Positions 1 to 12,817 of a stretch of DNA of 64,000 nt are shown in pieces. Within the stretch, counting starts at the first letter, position 1. Every line of letters begins with the position of its first letter. The position numbers and the translations under genes were made by a program. The stretch covers positions 73,902,400 to 73,966,399 of the forward strand of contig CM019064.1 in assembly GCA_009667805.1 (NCBI GenBank). Direction: 5' to 3'. The notes under the pieces are model-generated. The model did not search any database, was not told the DNA's origin, and saw only the letters and a program-made list of their open reading frames with translations. Source of the DNA: Leptobrachium leishanense (taxonomy: Eukaryota > Chordata > Amphibia > Anura > Megophryidae).

Positions 1-585
1 GTTGTGTAGGGAGAGGTATTAGCAGTAGGCATGCCACTGTACAGAGCACTGGTGAGACCTCACTTGGAGTACTGTGTGCAGTACTGGAGACCATATCTCC
101 AGAAGGATATAGACATCTTAGAGTTCAGAGAAGGGCTACTAAAATGGTGTACGGCTTGAAGGAGAAAAGTTACCAGGAAAGGCTTAATGATCTTAACATG
201 TACAGCTTGGAAAAAAGACGAGACAGAGGAGATATGATAGAAACATTTAAATACGTAAAGGGAATCCACAAGGTAGAGGAAGGGAGTATATTTAAAAGGA
301 AACAAAGTAGCAAAACAAGAGGACATAGTCTTAGATTAGAGGGGCAAAGGTTTAAAAGTAACATCAGAAAGCATTATTTTACTGAGAGGTGGTGGATACA
401 TGGAACAGTCTTCCAGTTGAAGTGGTAGAGGCCAAAACAGTAATTGAATTTAAGCAGGCATGGGATAGGCATAAGGCTATCCTAAACAAAAGATAAATCC
501 AGGTAAAGTATCCATGTAATTGGGCAGAATAGATGGGCCGAAAGGTTCTTATCTGCCGACATTTTTCTATGTTTCTATGTAATTA
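1..585 (+). pseudogene. CR1/L2-type LINE 3' end: C-terminal tail of reverse transcriptase plus 3' UTR
   Basis: Translation from about base 37 reads [17 protein letters not shown], the conserved segment just after the RT palm and thumb in CR1-group LINEs. After a frame change near 135 it continues with a KMVYGL...ERL..L..YSLEKRRDRGDMIE block and a RTRGHSL-like stretch (here KTRGHSL). A further shift near 390 restores VVDTWNSLPVEVVEAKTVIEF. This is the usual end of the CR1/L2/Rex group protein. The remainder is a short 3' UTR ending in a TTTCTATG-type short repeat at 566-580, typical of CR1-group 3' ends. The 5' part lies outside the window or was lost by 5' truncation. At least two frameshifts make it a dead copy. 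Clade assignment beyond the CR1 group is not certain. Confidence 0.85.
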
Positions 586-2761
586 CATAATACACATCTA
601 TGTAATTACATAATTACACAGATGTTGATGTAAAACTCATATTAGAAAATCCTGCAACAGCAATAAAAAAAAAATGTCTGGGTAGCTAAATTGTCCCAGG
701 ATTATTAAAGCATGACCCATATCGGCAACTTTCTCAAATTGCAATAATAGCTTATCTTCATTTTCGGTTCCAGTGTGAAATATTCCTAAAATTAGTTTAT
801 TACTATTTTTGCCTACACGGGTTTTGATCTCAAATTGTTTCCAACTCCTTCATATACAGATTCCTTTATTAAAGCTTTTCATTTAGGCTTAAAGGGATAC
901 CCTATTAAAAATAGAGTTCCCTTTGTTTTCCCTTAAATAATTGGACGGATGTTGCTGACAGCCTTTGCCCAGTTAGTATTTCTTTTCGGGTGATTTTTTA
1001 CTTACCTTTTCTCTTTCTCTGCGCACAGCTCCTCCTCTTTGTATGCCTGAACCCGGAAATCCCTCCAACTATCTAATCCATTTTATGCTCCTACGCAATT
1101 TGCGTAGTGTAGGAACTGCAAATTGGGCAGCGATAGGGAACTTGCACACTTTACATGTGCAAGTTACGTGGCACCTGTGCAGAACGATGGATCGGAGTTG
1201 TGCACGCATGCGCAGATCTGATCCATCGACTGTTTCTCTGAGGCCGCTCACTACAGCAGATAGCCTTAGAGGATGGCATCGGCATGCTCTCTGCGTGCTG
1301 ATGTCACTAATCAATCTGGTGACCAGCAGATTCAAAAATCTCGGCTGCTTGGGAAGTTGGGTGGAGGAAACTCCTCCACTTCCCTCAGCAACTACACCCA
1401 ATCATGGCAGCAGGGAGCGGCAGGGTGGCTGCTTCCATTCTGACCACTTCAAAACACTAAAGTGGTCAGAATGAGTAGAGTGTTAAACTATAAGCATGCC
1501 CCTATCTCTCCTGAACTGTGAATGATACAATAATCTGCATCCGAACTGTATGCATAGGTAATTTACCCATTAAGAGGAACCTCTATGCTCCTGTTTCCTG
1601 TGCTGCGGCGACTCTGTCCACCTTAGCTTCCACTGATTGCCTTGGCCGATATTGGGGCTCAGAAATGACGCACACGGACACACAGAATTAGGTTATCATC
1701 ACGCGCATATGCGCGCAGCTGAGAGCTTGTGTGCATCTTTTAATGGAAGGGAGGGGGGTTGTTTCGTAAGAGGACCCCAGGAATATCTTGCGCAAAATGT
1801 GACCTAGACACAAATAGTAATAGTTTTAGTAATCTGAATGTTCTGTATGGCGGAAACAGGGAACTTTGTTTCTGAACATTTTATTATGGAACATCCTGAT
1901 ACAATCCCATTGAGAACACTTTAATTGTAGGACAGGGATTTAACTATTACTATGTCTCCTTACAGTGAACACCATATTATACCATAAAAATCAACTATCT
2001 GTTTCCATTAGGACTAAACGCCAACGCAATATATGTATTGCATTAAAAAAGTAAGGATTATAAACAGCTATTGGTACAAACAGAATTAACAATTAATTGG
2101 CACATAGAAATAAATGGATTACCCTGTTTTACTATTCCCCAGACAATAGTTCAGACTATGGAATACGTTTCAGATCAGATATGAAAGACACAAAGCCTAC
2201 ATGCTCTGTAGAGCACTTCAGGTTGTACTAAGAGCAAAGCATAAAGCTAACAAACTACAGTCATTTCACATGGGTTTTATCCACTTTTGAACAACAAAAA
2301 AAACTTTTTATAAGAAGCGAAAAAATCTCTATATTCTTTTATGAAACAAGATGAAAGTCCATTTTTTTTATACTTTGTAAGCCTCTGTGTAGCGAAGCCT
2401 GTGCAATGCTCTGCTAAACAAAACAATATTGTGAAATGTTACACTTGGGTTTTATTATTGCAGAACCAGAAAGGCCTACGCAGCGTTTTCTTCTTGGAAA
2501 CGTGAAATCACAGCAGTCTGATTCCTGCTTGTAGGTGCTAATGAGAAGAGAAGAGAAGAAGCACCACAAATAGCCTAAGTAAAGTATCTTATGGGAACCG
2601 GAACCAATGACTTCCTTTGTCTTGCCTCACACATCCGCTTCCAGCATCGCTGGCTTATCCGTTGTATTTTGAAGTCTCTTGCGGGCAGTCTATAGAAACA
2701 AATTATTTGCTAGACAACTGTATTGTATCACCTTGTAAACCTTCCATCAGAAAGATACTTA
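586..2761. other. Unassigned non-coding stretch
   Basis: I see no conserved coding pattern. A locally GC-richer block at about 1000-1480 gives overlapping ORFs on both strands that look accidental. It holds two short hairpins: one at about 1140-1163 (ACTTGCACAC...GTGCAAGT) and one at 1437-1472 (ATTCTGACCACTT...AAGTGGTCAGAAT). These could be remnants of a MITE, but I could not find matching termini. Confidence 0.5.
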
Positions 2762-2769
2762 ATTCCTAG

Positions 2770-3499
2770 TAGGGATGGGCGTTTCGGGTTTCGGAATTTC
2801 GGAATTTTCATGAAATTTCCCTATTCGTGCATTCGGATTCGGACGATTTTCCGAAAATTTTCAGATCCGAAAACGGCAGATCCGAACGAATTTTCGTGCC
2901 GAAACAAACTTTTCGGCATTTTCGAATGGACTAGAAATGTGTAAAATCGAAATTCATTTTCGTTCCATTCCTGATTTTGGCTCCATTCCTGATTTCGGTT
3001 CCATTTCAGTAATTTCGGACATGGTATATATCGCTGATTCTGTAATTAAATTTTGTATCATTCCCATCTCAATGTATCTTTTCTGGAAAACCAGAGAAAT
3101 CTCAATGTATCCTTCTTGTAAAACATGAGAAATCTCAATGTATCCTTGTAAAACATGAGAAATCTCAATGTATCCTTCTTGTAAAACATGAGAAATCTCA
3201 ATGTATCCTTCTTGTAAAACATGAGAAATCTCAATGGCAGAATTATCGTATCGGCAGAATTATCGTATCGGCAGAATTATCGTATCGTAAAAACCATTTG
3301 GTTACATCAAAACGAATAGACACTTTGAAACGAGGAGAACAGTCGTTCCGAAAAACATGAAAATTTCCGAAATCACGAAAAAAAAGTCGATACAAAAAAC
3401 GAACCGAAACGAAAATCGGCCGACAAGAGTCTAAACGAAAATTTACAAAATCCGAACGCACCGAATCGAACCGAAAAAAAAAATCGGTGCACAAGCCTA
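2770..3499. mobile_element. Non-autonomous hAT-like MITE with 8-bp target duplication
   Basis: The element opens with TAGGGATGGGC and closes with GTGCACAAGCCTA, whose complement TAGGCTTGTGCAC is an imperfect inverted copy. ATTCCTAG lies immediately outside both ends (2762-2769 and 3500-3507), an 8-bp target duplication as made by hAT transposases. The subterminal regions are dense in TTCGGA/TCCGAA and TTTCG/CGAAA motifs. There is no transposase ORF, so it depends on a partner in trans. The centre contains a tandem block described separately. Confidence 0.85.
3062..3238 (+). repeat. Tandem repeat (about 33 bp units) derived from a LINE/SINE tail
   Basis: About five units of the form AGAAATCTCAATGTATCC + TTCTTGTAAAACATG follow one another inside the hAT MITE. 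The unit matches the 3' tail shared by the window's SINEs (for example 33180-33220) and L2-like LINE (16885-16940, complement). It is followed at 3236-3290 by three copies of a 16-bp unit, GGCAGAATTATCGTAT. This looks like a captured retroposon tail later amplified in place. Confidence 0.75.
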
Positions 3500-3507
3500 A
3501 TTCCTAG

Positions 3508-4474
3508 AAAAATTACAGATTTAGATAATGTATCCATCATATGACTGCATTCCACAGACACAGGCTTGCCTTGCTTCATCTAAGGATGATGCGACAGGTC
3601 TCCGTAGTCGCACAATTCTGGATGGCAAACCAGTGGGGAAAATTGATAATGACATAAACATCTGCTTTCCAGTCTTCCTCTTGTATCTATGGTCCTATGG
3701 CAAGGAGATATTTATGGGTCACTCAATTCTGGAAGTTGAAGCCTAGGCGAAAAATTGGTTAATGAGTAAGCAGCTCACAGAAATGTTGGTCGTCAGGGGC
3801 CAGAAAGTGACATTTTCCTTCATTTTACCCATCCTTTCCTCTTTACATCCCACCCTTCCACTTGTTCCTCCATTTGTTCTTCTTTTTTTTCTCCCTCTCT
3901 TCTTTTCACTCTCACCTTTCCTTCTTTCTCTTCATGTTCCAACCAGTTGCATCTAAGTAGAGCAATTTGGATTTCTGTATAATTGCAAAACAACAATGTA
4001 AGAATTAACTCACCATTAACCAAACTGAGCCCAATTGGAAAACATAATTTCCCACTGGGCTGGGTATAAGTCGATTAAACTAAAAAATACCAGTAACTCA
4101 GGTGTGTGGTTTTAATAAACTAAAAATTAAATTTTATTAATTCATCAATTTATACTCAGCCCATGGGAAATCTAGTTTTTCCAAATGAGAGCAGTTTGTT
4201 TAATGAATCAGGGCCAAACTCCCTAGCGAGGGCCTTGGGTTTATTAATTTACCTGATAACCTATGAGTGTGCATATTAGCTACTCACCATGCTTCCAAGT
4301 GTATATATGGTCATGTGTCATGTATGGCGTCATTTTATGGCCTGTTTCAATTGTGTTTTTACTGTCTTCATGGTTCAGAATAAGAGTACCGAATGAAAAA
4401 TCCGACACGGATGGCAACAAAAGGAACAAAAGCAAATGGAGTAGACACCGAAGGCCTAAACATATTCCAATATT
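3508..4474. other. Unassigned stretch
   Basis: AT-rich, with a pyrimidine-rich run at 3830-3945 (CTTTCCTC-type). Around 4030-4170 a hairpin-like pair occurs: TTGGAAAACATAATTTCCCA...TGGG near 4036-4060 and CCCATGGGAAA...TTTTTCCAAAT near 4160-4185. No coding or terminal-repeat evidence. Confidence 0.45.
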
Positions 4475-5107
4475 CCACTGGAATTTCAGTGCTCTTTCGT
4501 TCCCTGCACTTAGGGGAATCAAAATTCCCCAACTCCGCTGTGAATTCAGCACAGGGTTCCTGAAGTGTAGGGAAAATTCGCCAAGAGCATCCGAAAACCC
4601 GCCGCATCGAATAGAAAACCGCTGCAAAACTGCCGAAATAAGCATCGGAAATATCTGATAAGCCGCTGAAAAATTGCCAAACGCACCCGACGATCTGCCT
4701 CAAAACCGTTGAACGCATCCAAAAAAATCATACAATCCGTTGAAAAGAGCGCAGACGAGCGGCTGGAAAAAGCCGAACGGGTAAAAAAACAAAACAAAAG
4801 AGCACTAACTTTTAAAGACTGTTTGCAAAACAACTACTGCACGAAAATGTCTGAAAATTACATATAATGTCCTATGAATAATAATAAAAAGGTCTGTTAT
4901 AGAAGGAAAAAAAATATTTTAAAAAAATCTGAAGAAAATCTTTTGCAGAAAAAAATCCCTAGAAAATCCTAAAAGAAAAAGCTTTTTTTTTGCTGCAAAT
5001 TAAAACACTAACCGGTTTAATAAATATTTAAGAAAAATGGGAATATTTTTTATATTGTAACCTATGGGATTTGCCTGATTTAAATCTGCCGAATGAAAGC
5101 ACCGAAA
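4475..5107. mobile_element. Truncated copy of the CAGGGTTAT MITE family
   Basis: Bases 4475-4620 (AGTGCTCTTTCGTTCCCTGC, then the TGAATTCAGCACAGGG-type block) match the left interior of the copies at 20868 and 24215. Bases 4850-5107 (CCTATGAATAATAATAAAAA, the GCTGCAAAT/TTTAATAAATATT block, CCTATGGGATTTGCCTG, CCGAATGAAAGCACCG) match their right interior. The outermost terminal repeats are missing on both sides, so this copy is internally recognisable but truncated. Confidence 0.75.
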
Positions 5108-5414
5108 ATCAGGGCAGACCAGCTACAGGTGGAATCCAGGAGCGGAGAGGGTGGTATGGATTAGCCCAGACAATGTAAGAGCTGGCCTTGATCACTCTCA
5201 CCACCAGAGGGCAGGGCTGGAATATGTGGAATTTGACACCAGGTTTGCCAGATATCTTGTAAGGTGCTGGTTCCGGGGCGGTAGGTACGAGCCAATATGC
5301 AATGAATACTAGTAAACCAGATATATTTATATATAAAGGATTTATTGAGAAAAGGCACAAAAGGGATACGCCAGAGGCAACAACAGAATCTAGGAGGGGT
5401 AAACGAGAGAAGTG
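5108..5414. other. Unassigned stretch before a minisatellite
   Basis: No coding signature or terminal repeats recognised. It leads directly into the 39-bp tandem array. Confidence 0.4.
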
Positions 5415-5905
5415 GGAGAAAGCTAAGTAATAGGGGAGGAGAAAGTGTATATATGTATATACACAGGTTACTGGGCTAGAGAGAACTAGAGCAGAATATA
5501 CACAGGTTACAGGGCTAGAGAGAACGAGCAGAATATATACAGGTTTCAGGGCTAGAGAGAACTAGAGCAGAATATATACAGGTTATAGGGCTAGAGAGAA
5601 CTAGAGCAGAATATATACAGGTTATAGGGCTAGAGAGAACTAGAGCTGAATATATACAGGTTACAGGGCTAGAGGGAACTAGAGCAGAAGATGCACAGGT
5701 TACAGGGCTAGAGGGAACTAGAGCAGAATATATACAGGTTACAGGGCTTGAGAGAACTAGAGCAGAATACAGGTTATAGGGCTAGAGCAGAATATATATA
5801 GGTTACAGGGCTAGAGGGAACTAGAGCAGAATATATACAGGTTACAGGGCTAGAGGGAACTAGAGCAGAATATATACAGGTTACAGGGCTAGAGGGAACT
5901 GCAGA
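5415..5905 (+). repeat. Minisatellite, 39-bp unit, about 12 copies
   Basis: The unit runs ACAGGTTACAGGGCTAGAGA + GAACTAGAGCAGAATATAT. Units differ by single bases (TTACAGG/TTATAGG/TTTCAGG; GAGAGAA/GAGGGAA), and some have deletions near 5525 and 5765. Variant forms are locally clustered (TTATAGG units at 5580-5640 and GAGGGAA units at 5670-5900), a sign of recent unit-by-unit homogenisation. Confidence 0.95.
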
Positions 5906-7463
5906 TAACAAATGGGAAAACAGAAACAGTATACTTAAGGTTATATATATATGAATATATCAGTACTAGAGACGTGGGCAAGTCCTTGTGATCCAGGTAA
6001 GGAAAACTTGGGAGATCCAGGAAGATGACAAGTCCAGAGGTCTGTAGTAAATAATAAGTCCAGGTGGAACTGTAACAGGGGTAGTCTTGAGAGGGTAGGA
6101 TCCAGCAGAGTATGGGTCACAGGTTTCTTGGAGGAATCGCAGGTAGCTCCTAACAGCTTGGATATTTCCAAGGCAATGTGGAAGTCTTGAGTCTCAGGTG
6201 TGGCCTGGTTTTATGCAGGAGTAGTAGGTGATCTAGGCAACACCTGAGCATTTCACCGGCAGAGGTGAGTAGTGGTACTGCTATTGAAAGTCTCACTACT
6301 ATGAGCCAGCACTGGGTTTAGGCTTTTTATTACGCCGGCGGCGATGATCCTTACATATCTGAAGCACAGCACAGGTGATATGATTTGCTGCTCAGTGATT
6401 GCAGGATTCAGTCTGTATTTCCCCAAGGTAATCCTTAAACCTGGCATGGTACATGTACATTAGAGCCGGGAACCAAAGCCGAAAATATACTGATATTCAT
6501 TGACTGAATTTATTTAACAATACTTTGTAAAGCAAACATTGCATGTGTTTACCTGTTGGATTGGGACACAGAGTTTATTAGGCTCAAAATGACTTTAAGA
6601 TCTTCTTTGCTATGATGCTGCCTTAATGTTTGGTGAATTATGGTATCTAAGGCAAGTCGTAATGTGGGGCTTTCATAATTCTAACAAATGAGACATCATT
6701 ACTACTCCATTTGAAAGGAATTGCTTACGCAAAATCAAAAAACTATTTTTAATTAAACTTTTCTTTTGAAACAAATTCTATTTAAAAAAATTATCATAGA
6801 GATAAATAGTTCAGCTATCAAACTTAAAAGTGTGTCATACACCTCAGCTTGGAACTAACAAAGAGTTGTTTCATAATAGTATGACAAGGTACACTTGGAA
6901 AAGCTGGAAAAGCTTCTATGATTTCAAGCCGCTGAATAAACCATTATGAAATAAAGCCTCCCCCTACACAGCCTGCAACATAATCAATCTAAGTAGAAAA
7001 ATAGCGAGTTAATGAATGACGTAAATAGTGCATTATATCAGTGCTTTTACCTTTTTTTTCCTTTGATAAAATGGCACTTCAAATCTGTGCACATAAAAGT
7101 AAATCTTTGGTTCAGTATAAGCGCAAGCAGATCATGATCTTTGGAAAGACCGAGCTCTACTTCACCTCCCAAACAGTTGAAAAGAACCAAAGTGCACTTA
7201 AACTGCAAAGGTGGAATATCTTTCGCTTTCTAAAAGGGTACCTTGTTAATCTCCAAAGTGTGTATCAAGCATGATATACTTTTCAAGATTTCAAAGTGAA
7301 ATCAATAACACTTTTTGAAAAAGAGCTGACGTCATTCAATAAGTACCTTATTACTTACTGACAATATTAAAGTAAATAATTTATTGGTACAGTATAAAGA
7401 ATAAAAAATAATCAACCAACAGTTCTTACCAGTAATATTTATTGTATCTGAGACAAGATAATG
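5906..7463. other. Unassigned stretch
   Basis: AT-rich, no conserved coding pattern. Short ORFs near 6250-6450 and 7041-7274 have no recognisable domain. A TATATATA run sits at 5942-5950. Confidence 0.45.
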
Positions 7464-7465
7464 TA

Positions 7466-9081
<1,616 letters not shown>

Positions 9082-9085
9082 TATG

Positions 9086-9575
9086 TTTAACCTTTTAAAC
9101 AGAGGGGCTGTAACCCTTCCCATTTTGCCTCTTTAAGATACCAAATTGATTATGGAGGAACATATTGTGATTATATACAAAATATGAAAGTATATAATAT
9201 AATATAGCACATCTGTTGTCTTCCTTTAGGAGGAAATGAGATAAAACACATGTTTGTATTTGGACCTCAGAACATGTCCCCAAAGGTTTAGCACCGTGGG
9301 CATGATGCCCGAGGTGCTAACACTTTTTCAAACCAGCAGGGAATGTCTCTAGCGGTCTTTTCCCCAGCCGATCCTGCACAGGGACCAGAACTGCAGTAAC
9401 GTCTTTGGGGCAGTAGATGGCGACAACTGCCTGCCAAATAGGTTGTTACAGAAAAAATGCATTGGGGATATTCTCAAATATTTCTTACTGTATAATTAAT
9501 TAAAAATGATTTTCCAAAAAAACACTGGGTCCTAGCAGTGTTGTTTTTAATCACTTGGTAGTGAAAGAGTTGACT
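9086..9575. repeat. Possible degenerate TTAA-flanked MITE
   Basis: The right side ends ATCACTTGGTAGTGAAAGAG + TTGA, close to the right end of the TTAA MITEs at 9920 and 63313. It includes a hairpin at 9284-9320 (AGCACCGTGGGCAT...GCCCGAGGTGCT). A left end could be TTAACCTTTTAAACAG near 9086, but the match is weak. Confidence 0.35.
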
Positions 9576-9714
9576 AACAGTAAAGGCAAACAATCATTTG
9601 GGTAGAATGAATTAAACTCTGTGATAGATCAAGAACAGAGAGGGGAGGTTTCTCAAACCTATAAATCTCTCACCCATAGCTGAGGGAGTGGGAGAAACCA
9701 GACACATTTAATTA

Positions 9715-9739
9715 TTATTATTATTAATAATAATAATAG
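9715..9739. repeat. Inverted ATT/AAT microsatellite
   Basis: ATTATTATTATT followed directly by AATAATAATAATA forms a short perfect palindrome of trinucleotide repeats. Confidence 0.9.
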
Positions 9740-9919
9740 ATATATTTTGAGTTGGAAAAAAACAGATAAGCTACAAAAAAAGATACATACATATATTCTG
9801 GCACGTGTAGTGTGCAAATAGTAAGTCTCCCATGGAAAGTAATAACCCTATATTGAGTTCAGTAGAAAAGATATTTGGTAATGAGAGTAAACCATGAATT
9901 AAAAATGAATCTATATTAA

Positions 9920-10376
9920 CCCCTTCACTACCAAGTGATTTTCCAAAAAAACATTGTCAAGGTTTTTTGAAAAATCATTTCTAATTAATTATAGAGTAAG
10001 AAATTATTTGGGCATATTCCCAATGAATTTCTTACTGTACTAACATATTTCGCCAGTTGATGGCACCATCTACTGCCTAATTGAGTTACGGCCATTGCAG
10101 TGAACCACAACCTGCAACTGTATCGGCTTGCTGAATGTCCAATGTCAGGACAATCAGTTTGCTGCTTTTACACAGTTTTAGTTCTCTGTGCATTAAGTCC
10201 ACATGGCTAAAACTTTGAGGGCACCTTCTGCAGCCCTAAAGCAAACAAAATTAATTTGCAGCAATTTAATTTCATAGGCTTTTGGGCTGCAGAGCTGCAG
10301 ATCAAGATATCTCAATATCAGGGCACCGGATGGTGCCTTTAAAGTCTGAGATATTTCAATCTCGGTAGTGAAGGGG
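9920..10376. mobile_element. TTAA-flanked (piggyBac-like) MITE
   Basis: TTAA at 9916-9919 and 10377-10380 brackets ends CCCCTTCACTACC and GGTAGTGAAGGGG, a 13-bp perfect inverted repeat. TTAA duplication is the mark of piggyBac and some Kolobok-type transposases. The interior has no ORF and contains AGCTGCAGATC and GAGATAT blocks shared with 10381-10569 and 41720-41870. Confidence 0.88.
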
Positions 10377-10380
10377 TTAA

Positions 10381-10569
10381 ACGGTTTGGCACGTCGAGCA
10401 TTATACCCCAGGGCTAAAACTTTGGGGGCACCTTCTGCAGCCCAAAAGCAGGCAAAGTTTGTTTGTAGCAAATTAATTTCATTTGCTTTTGTCCTTTAGA
10501 GCTGCAGATCGAGATGACTTGATGGTGCCTTTGAAATCCTGAATTATCTCGATCTCGGTAGTGAAGGGC
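10381..10569. repeat. Tandem duplicate of the right half of the preceding MITE
   Basis: GGCTAAAACTTTGGGGGCAC, CTTCTGCAGCCC, GAGCTGCAGATC and CTCGGTAGTGAAGGG repeat the order found at 10190-10376, with divergence. It ends in GGGC followed by TTAA at 10570-10573. The extra right half could come from unequal recombination or from a second insertion at the first element's edge. Confidence 0.75.
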
Positions 10570-10741
10570 TTAATATTAGTATGAACAATGAAAATTTGTT
10601 TTGAGTGCGAAGTATCAGTCCCACATATACATAGAAACATATTAAACAGAGAGCAAAAAAGTAAGAATGGAAGCCTAGTAAAAACAGAAAAGATACTAGT
10701 ATATACTATCTCATAATTGTAAGTTACTGGTGATCATCAAT

Positions 10742-11354
10742 TAGAGGTGTGCATGGCTGAAAAATTAGTTGTTTCCTTTCAAAATCATTTCGTGTTCGGA
10801 GTTTCGTTACGTTTTGATTAGTTTTGTTTTGTTATTTTGTTTTCCTTTGGTTTATCGGATTACTAAAAACCCCATTGTAAGTTAAGATCGATTCGAAAGT
10901 TGATATCGAGTCAAATTTCGGATCACTAAATAAAACCCCAATGAATCAAATTCTGCTGTTAAAAGGCAAGCTGTGGTTAAATGTTGAGCTGTCCATTGGC
11001 CTGTGGTGCTGACAACAGATTCAGCACCACAGGCCACATCACAGGGACAGGGTCCTTTGTGAAGCAGTCAAACAATCTGATTCATTTCATAATGTCGTTT
11101 GCTTTAGTACTAAGTTGTTTGTAATGTAATTTGAGATCGATTTGATATTGATTCGAAATTTGGATCACTAAGTAAAACCCCACTGTATCAAATCCTGCTT
11201 AGGAATCATTTAATCAATGGTTCTCTTGTGAAACGGTATAATGAATCAAATTAGTTTTATATTGTTTCGTTTTTGTTTCAATTCGAATGAAATCAATTTT
11301 TTGTTTCGGAAACACCTCCGAAATCCGAATTAACGAAACAAATGCACACCTCTA
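10742..11354 (-). mobile_element. hAT MITE, TAGAGGTGTGCAT termini
   Basis: The 13-bp ends TAGAGGTGTGCAT and ATGCACACCTCTA are exact inverted copies. The flanking octamers TCATCAAT (10734-10741) and TTTTCAAT (11355-11362) match at 6 of 8 positions, an aged hAT target duplication. The interior GGATCACTAAATAAAACCCC and CTGCTGTTAAAAGGCA blocks are the complement of 61736-61790, so this is a smaller relative of the hAT at 61354 in the opposite orientation. No transposase ORF. Confidence 0.88.
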
Positions 11355-11383
11355 TTTTCAATAGTACATTGGAGTAAAGTATA

Positions 11384-11603
11384 CAACAAACACAGAAACT
11401 GAGGAATAGCAGGTTATGTTGTCAATTGCCTGTCACCCTCAGATCCAGGATTGGAGAACTTTATTGGTAGAACACTTCTTATGACCCAGGTTTTAGAAGT
11501 ATTATAAGAAGTGTTGTACCAATAAAGTTCTCCAAGCCTGGATCTGAGGGTGAAAGTCAATTGACAACGTAACCTGCTATTCCTCATTTTCTCTGTTTGT
11601 TGT
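11384..11603. repeat. Foldback: about 100-bp inverted arms around a short loop
   Basis: The left arm (11384-11485) and right arm (11500-11603) are complementary over about 100 bp with few mismatches. Landmarks are GAGGAATAGCAGGTTA / TAACCTGCTATTCCTC and CTCAGATCCAGG / CCTGGATCTGAG. The right arm continues into GTTGTATATTTTGCATGAGG at 11598-11617. The same right-arm sequence recurs in direct orientation at 13262-13440. Confidence 0.93.
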
Positions 11604-11759
11604 ATATTTTGCATGAGGGTTTAATCCCAATTTATCCGGGCTTTCCCCCAATCCTGTGATGGAATGGTTCTATGTATAGACCACTCCATCTTTCCTTTTT
11701 TTCTGTTCTTACTATATTGGTTCAAATACCAGGGGTGTTTATTTTCTTTAATAAGAACA

Positions 11760-12121
11760 AAATAGAACTTTGCTATACAAGTATAACTGTTTTTTTGGCT
11801 ACGACGGATAAGCCGATGTGGGGTAAGGGAGCAGAGGAAGTTTTCTCTGAAGGATTCCTCGAGCAATACCCTAAGGATGAATCATTATTTGGGCAGTTTA
11901 ATGATTTGACCAAGTTGTTGCAATCCCAGATGCGTTCCACTTGGGAGATCTCATCACTTGAGATGTATTGTAAAAAAGATATGGTTCCTAGAGGTCTTAA
12001 GTAACCACCATTTCAGCATCTCATATCGTTCATGAGGGATTCCAACAGGAATGGGAAGCAGCTGCGGCTGAATGTTCTAATAAATTTATGAACATTATAC
12101 AGAAATATGAGAAGCATGTTG
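11760..12121 (+). pseudogene. Degraded retroelement-like protein fragment, family unresolved
   Basis: A plus-strand frame from about 11790 to 12003 reads ...EEVFSEGFLEQYPKDE...LTKLLQ...TWEISSLEMYCKKDMVPRGLK. A shifted frame then gives ...VHEGFQQEWEAAAAECSNKFMNIIQKYEKH up to 12120. The pattern (an alpha-helical segment, a YxxKxxxPRGL box, then a WE...CS..FMN helix) resembles N-terminal regions of abundant amphibian retroelement proteins as I remember them, but I cannot name the family with confidence. The direct repeats on both sides (11500-11710 and 13262-13440), the left one with an inverted piece, would suit Penelope-type pseudo-LTRs. The fragment is interrupted at 12121 by a probable solo LTR. 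Confidence 0.4.
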
Positions 12122-12817
12122 TGATGTTCTGGGCGCCTGGTGCCCCCTCTGGTGTTATAACATTGCCACGTCATGCATTGAAGAGGCTGGTTCCTGGACT
12201 TTCATGGATTCTGGACCACTAGCCCTGGAGCCACACCTGAACTCTCTTGCGCCTGATTTCTTGTGTTTAAAAAGAGGCAAAAACCTAAGAAGGGTGCTGC
12301 CTCATTGACATTCTCTCACTGATTCACTTCTCCTCAGTCCAGGTGGTATGCAGTTCTGTTTCCTGGATCTCCTGTCTGTTTTCATGGTATTCTGAAATAC
12401 TTCTGTTTTTCAGGTTTATTCTTAGTAGTCCTTGCTTAGTTCTGTTTATTATATGTCTGTTCATAGTTATATAGTTATCTGGTCTAGTTTATATTTATAC
12501 TTTAGGTCTGTCTGCATCCTTGATTTTTGTATGTACCCTGCTTGTAGCCCTGTATCCTGAATTAGTATTGTATCTCTGTATTCTGGTTTATTCTTGTTAT
12601 TTGCTTATAGTTCTCAGGTCTTCTTTCCTGTATATTGTGTTTTTGTTATGGATCCCTGCTGTTGGTTTAGAGCCTGTCTTGTTTATTTAAAGAAAGTTTA
12701 TAATAAATATATCTTGGTGTTTTCTAAAATCTGTATTGTGTATCACCGCACAATAGGCTCACACCCTTCTGCGTTCATACCAGGCCTGGCCCCAGTGGCA
12801 CAGGTCCTAAGGACACA
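12122..12817 (+). mobile_element. Probable solo LTR (696 bp) with 4-bp target duplication
   Basis: The stretch begins TGATGTTCTGGG and ends AAGGACACA, so it has TG...CA ends. GTTG lies directly outside both (12118-12121 and 12818-12821). A polyadenylation signal AATAAA sits at about 12702. Its absence from the surrounding retroelement-like fragment, together with the duplication, fits a Ty3/gypsy-type or ERV-type LTR left after LTR-LTR recombination. No internal region is present, so the family is not determined. Confidence 0.55.

Noticed and set aside
1043..1474. 143-codon ORF in a GC-richer block
   Set aside because: It overlaps a similarly long ORF on the other strand, has no recognisable motif, and spans a hairpin near its end. 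GC-rich DNA explains the lack of stops.
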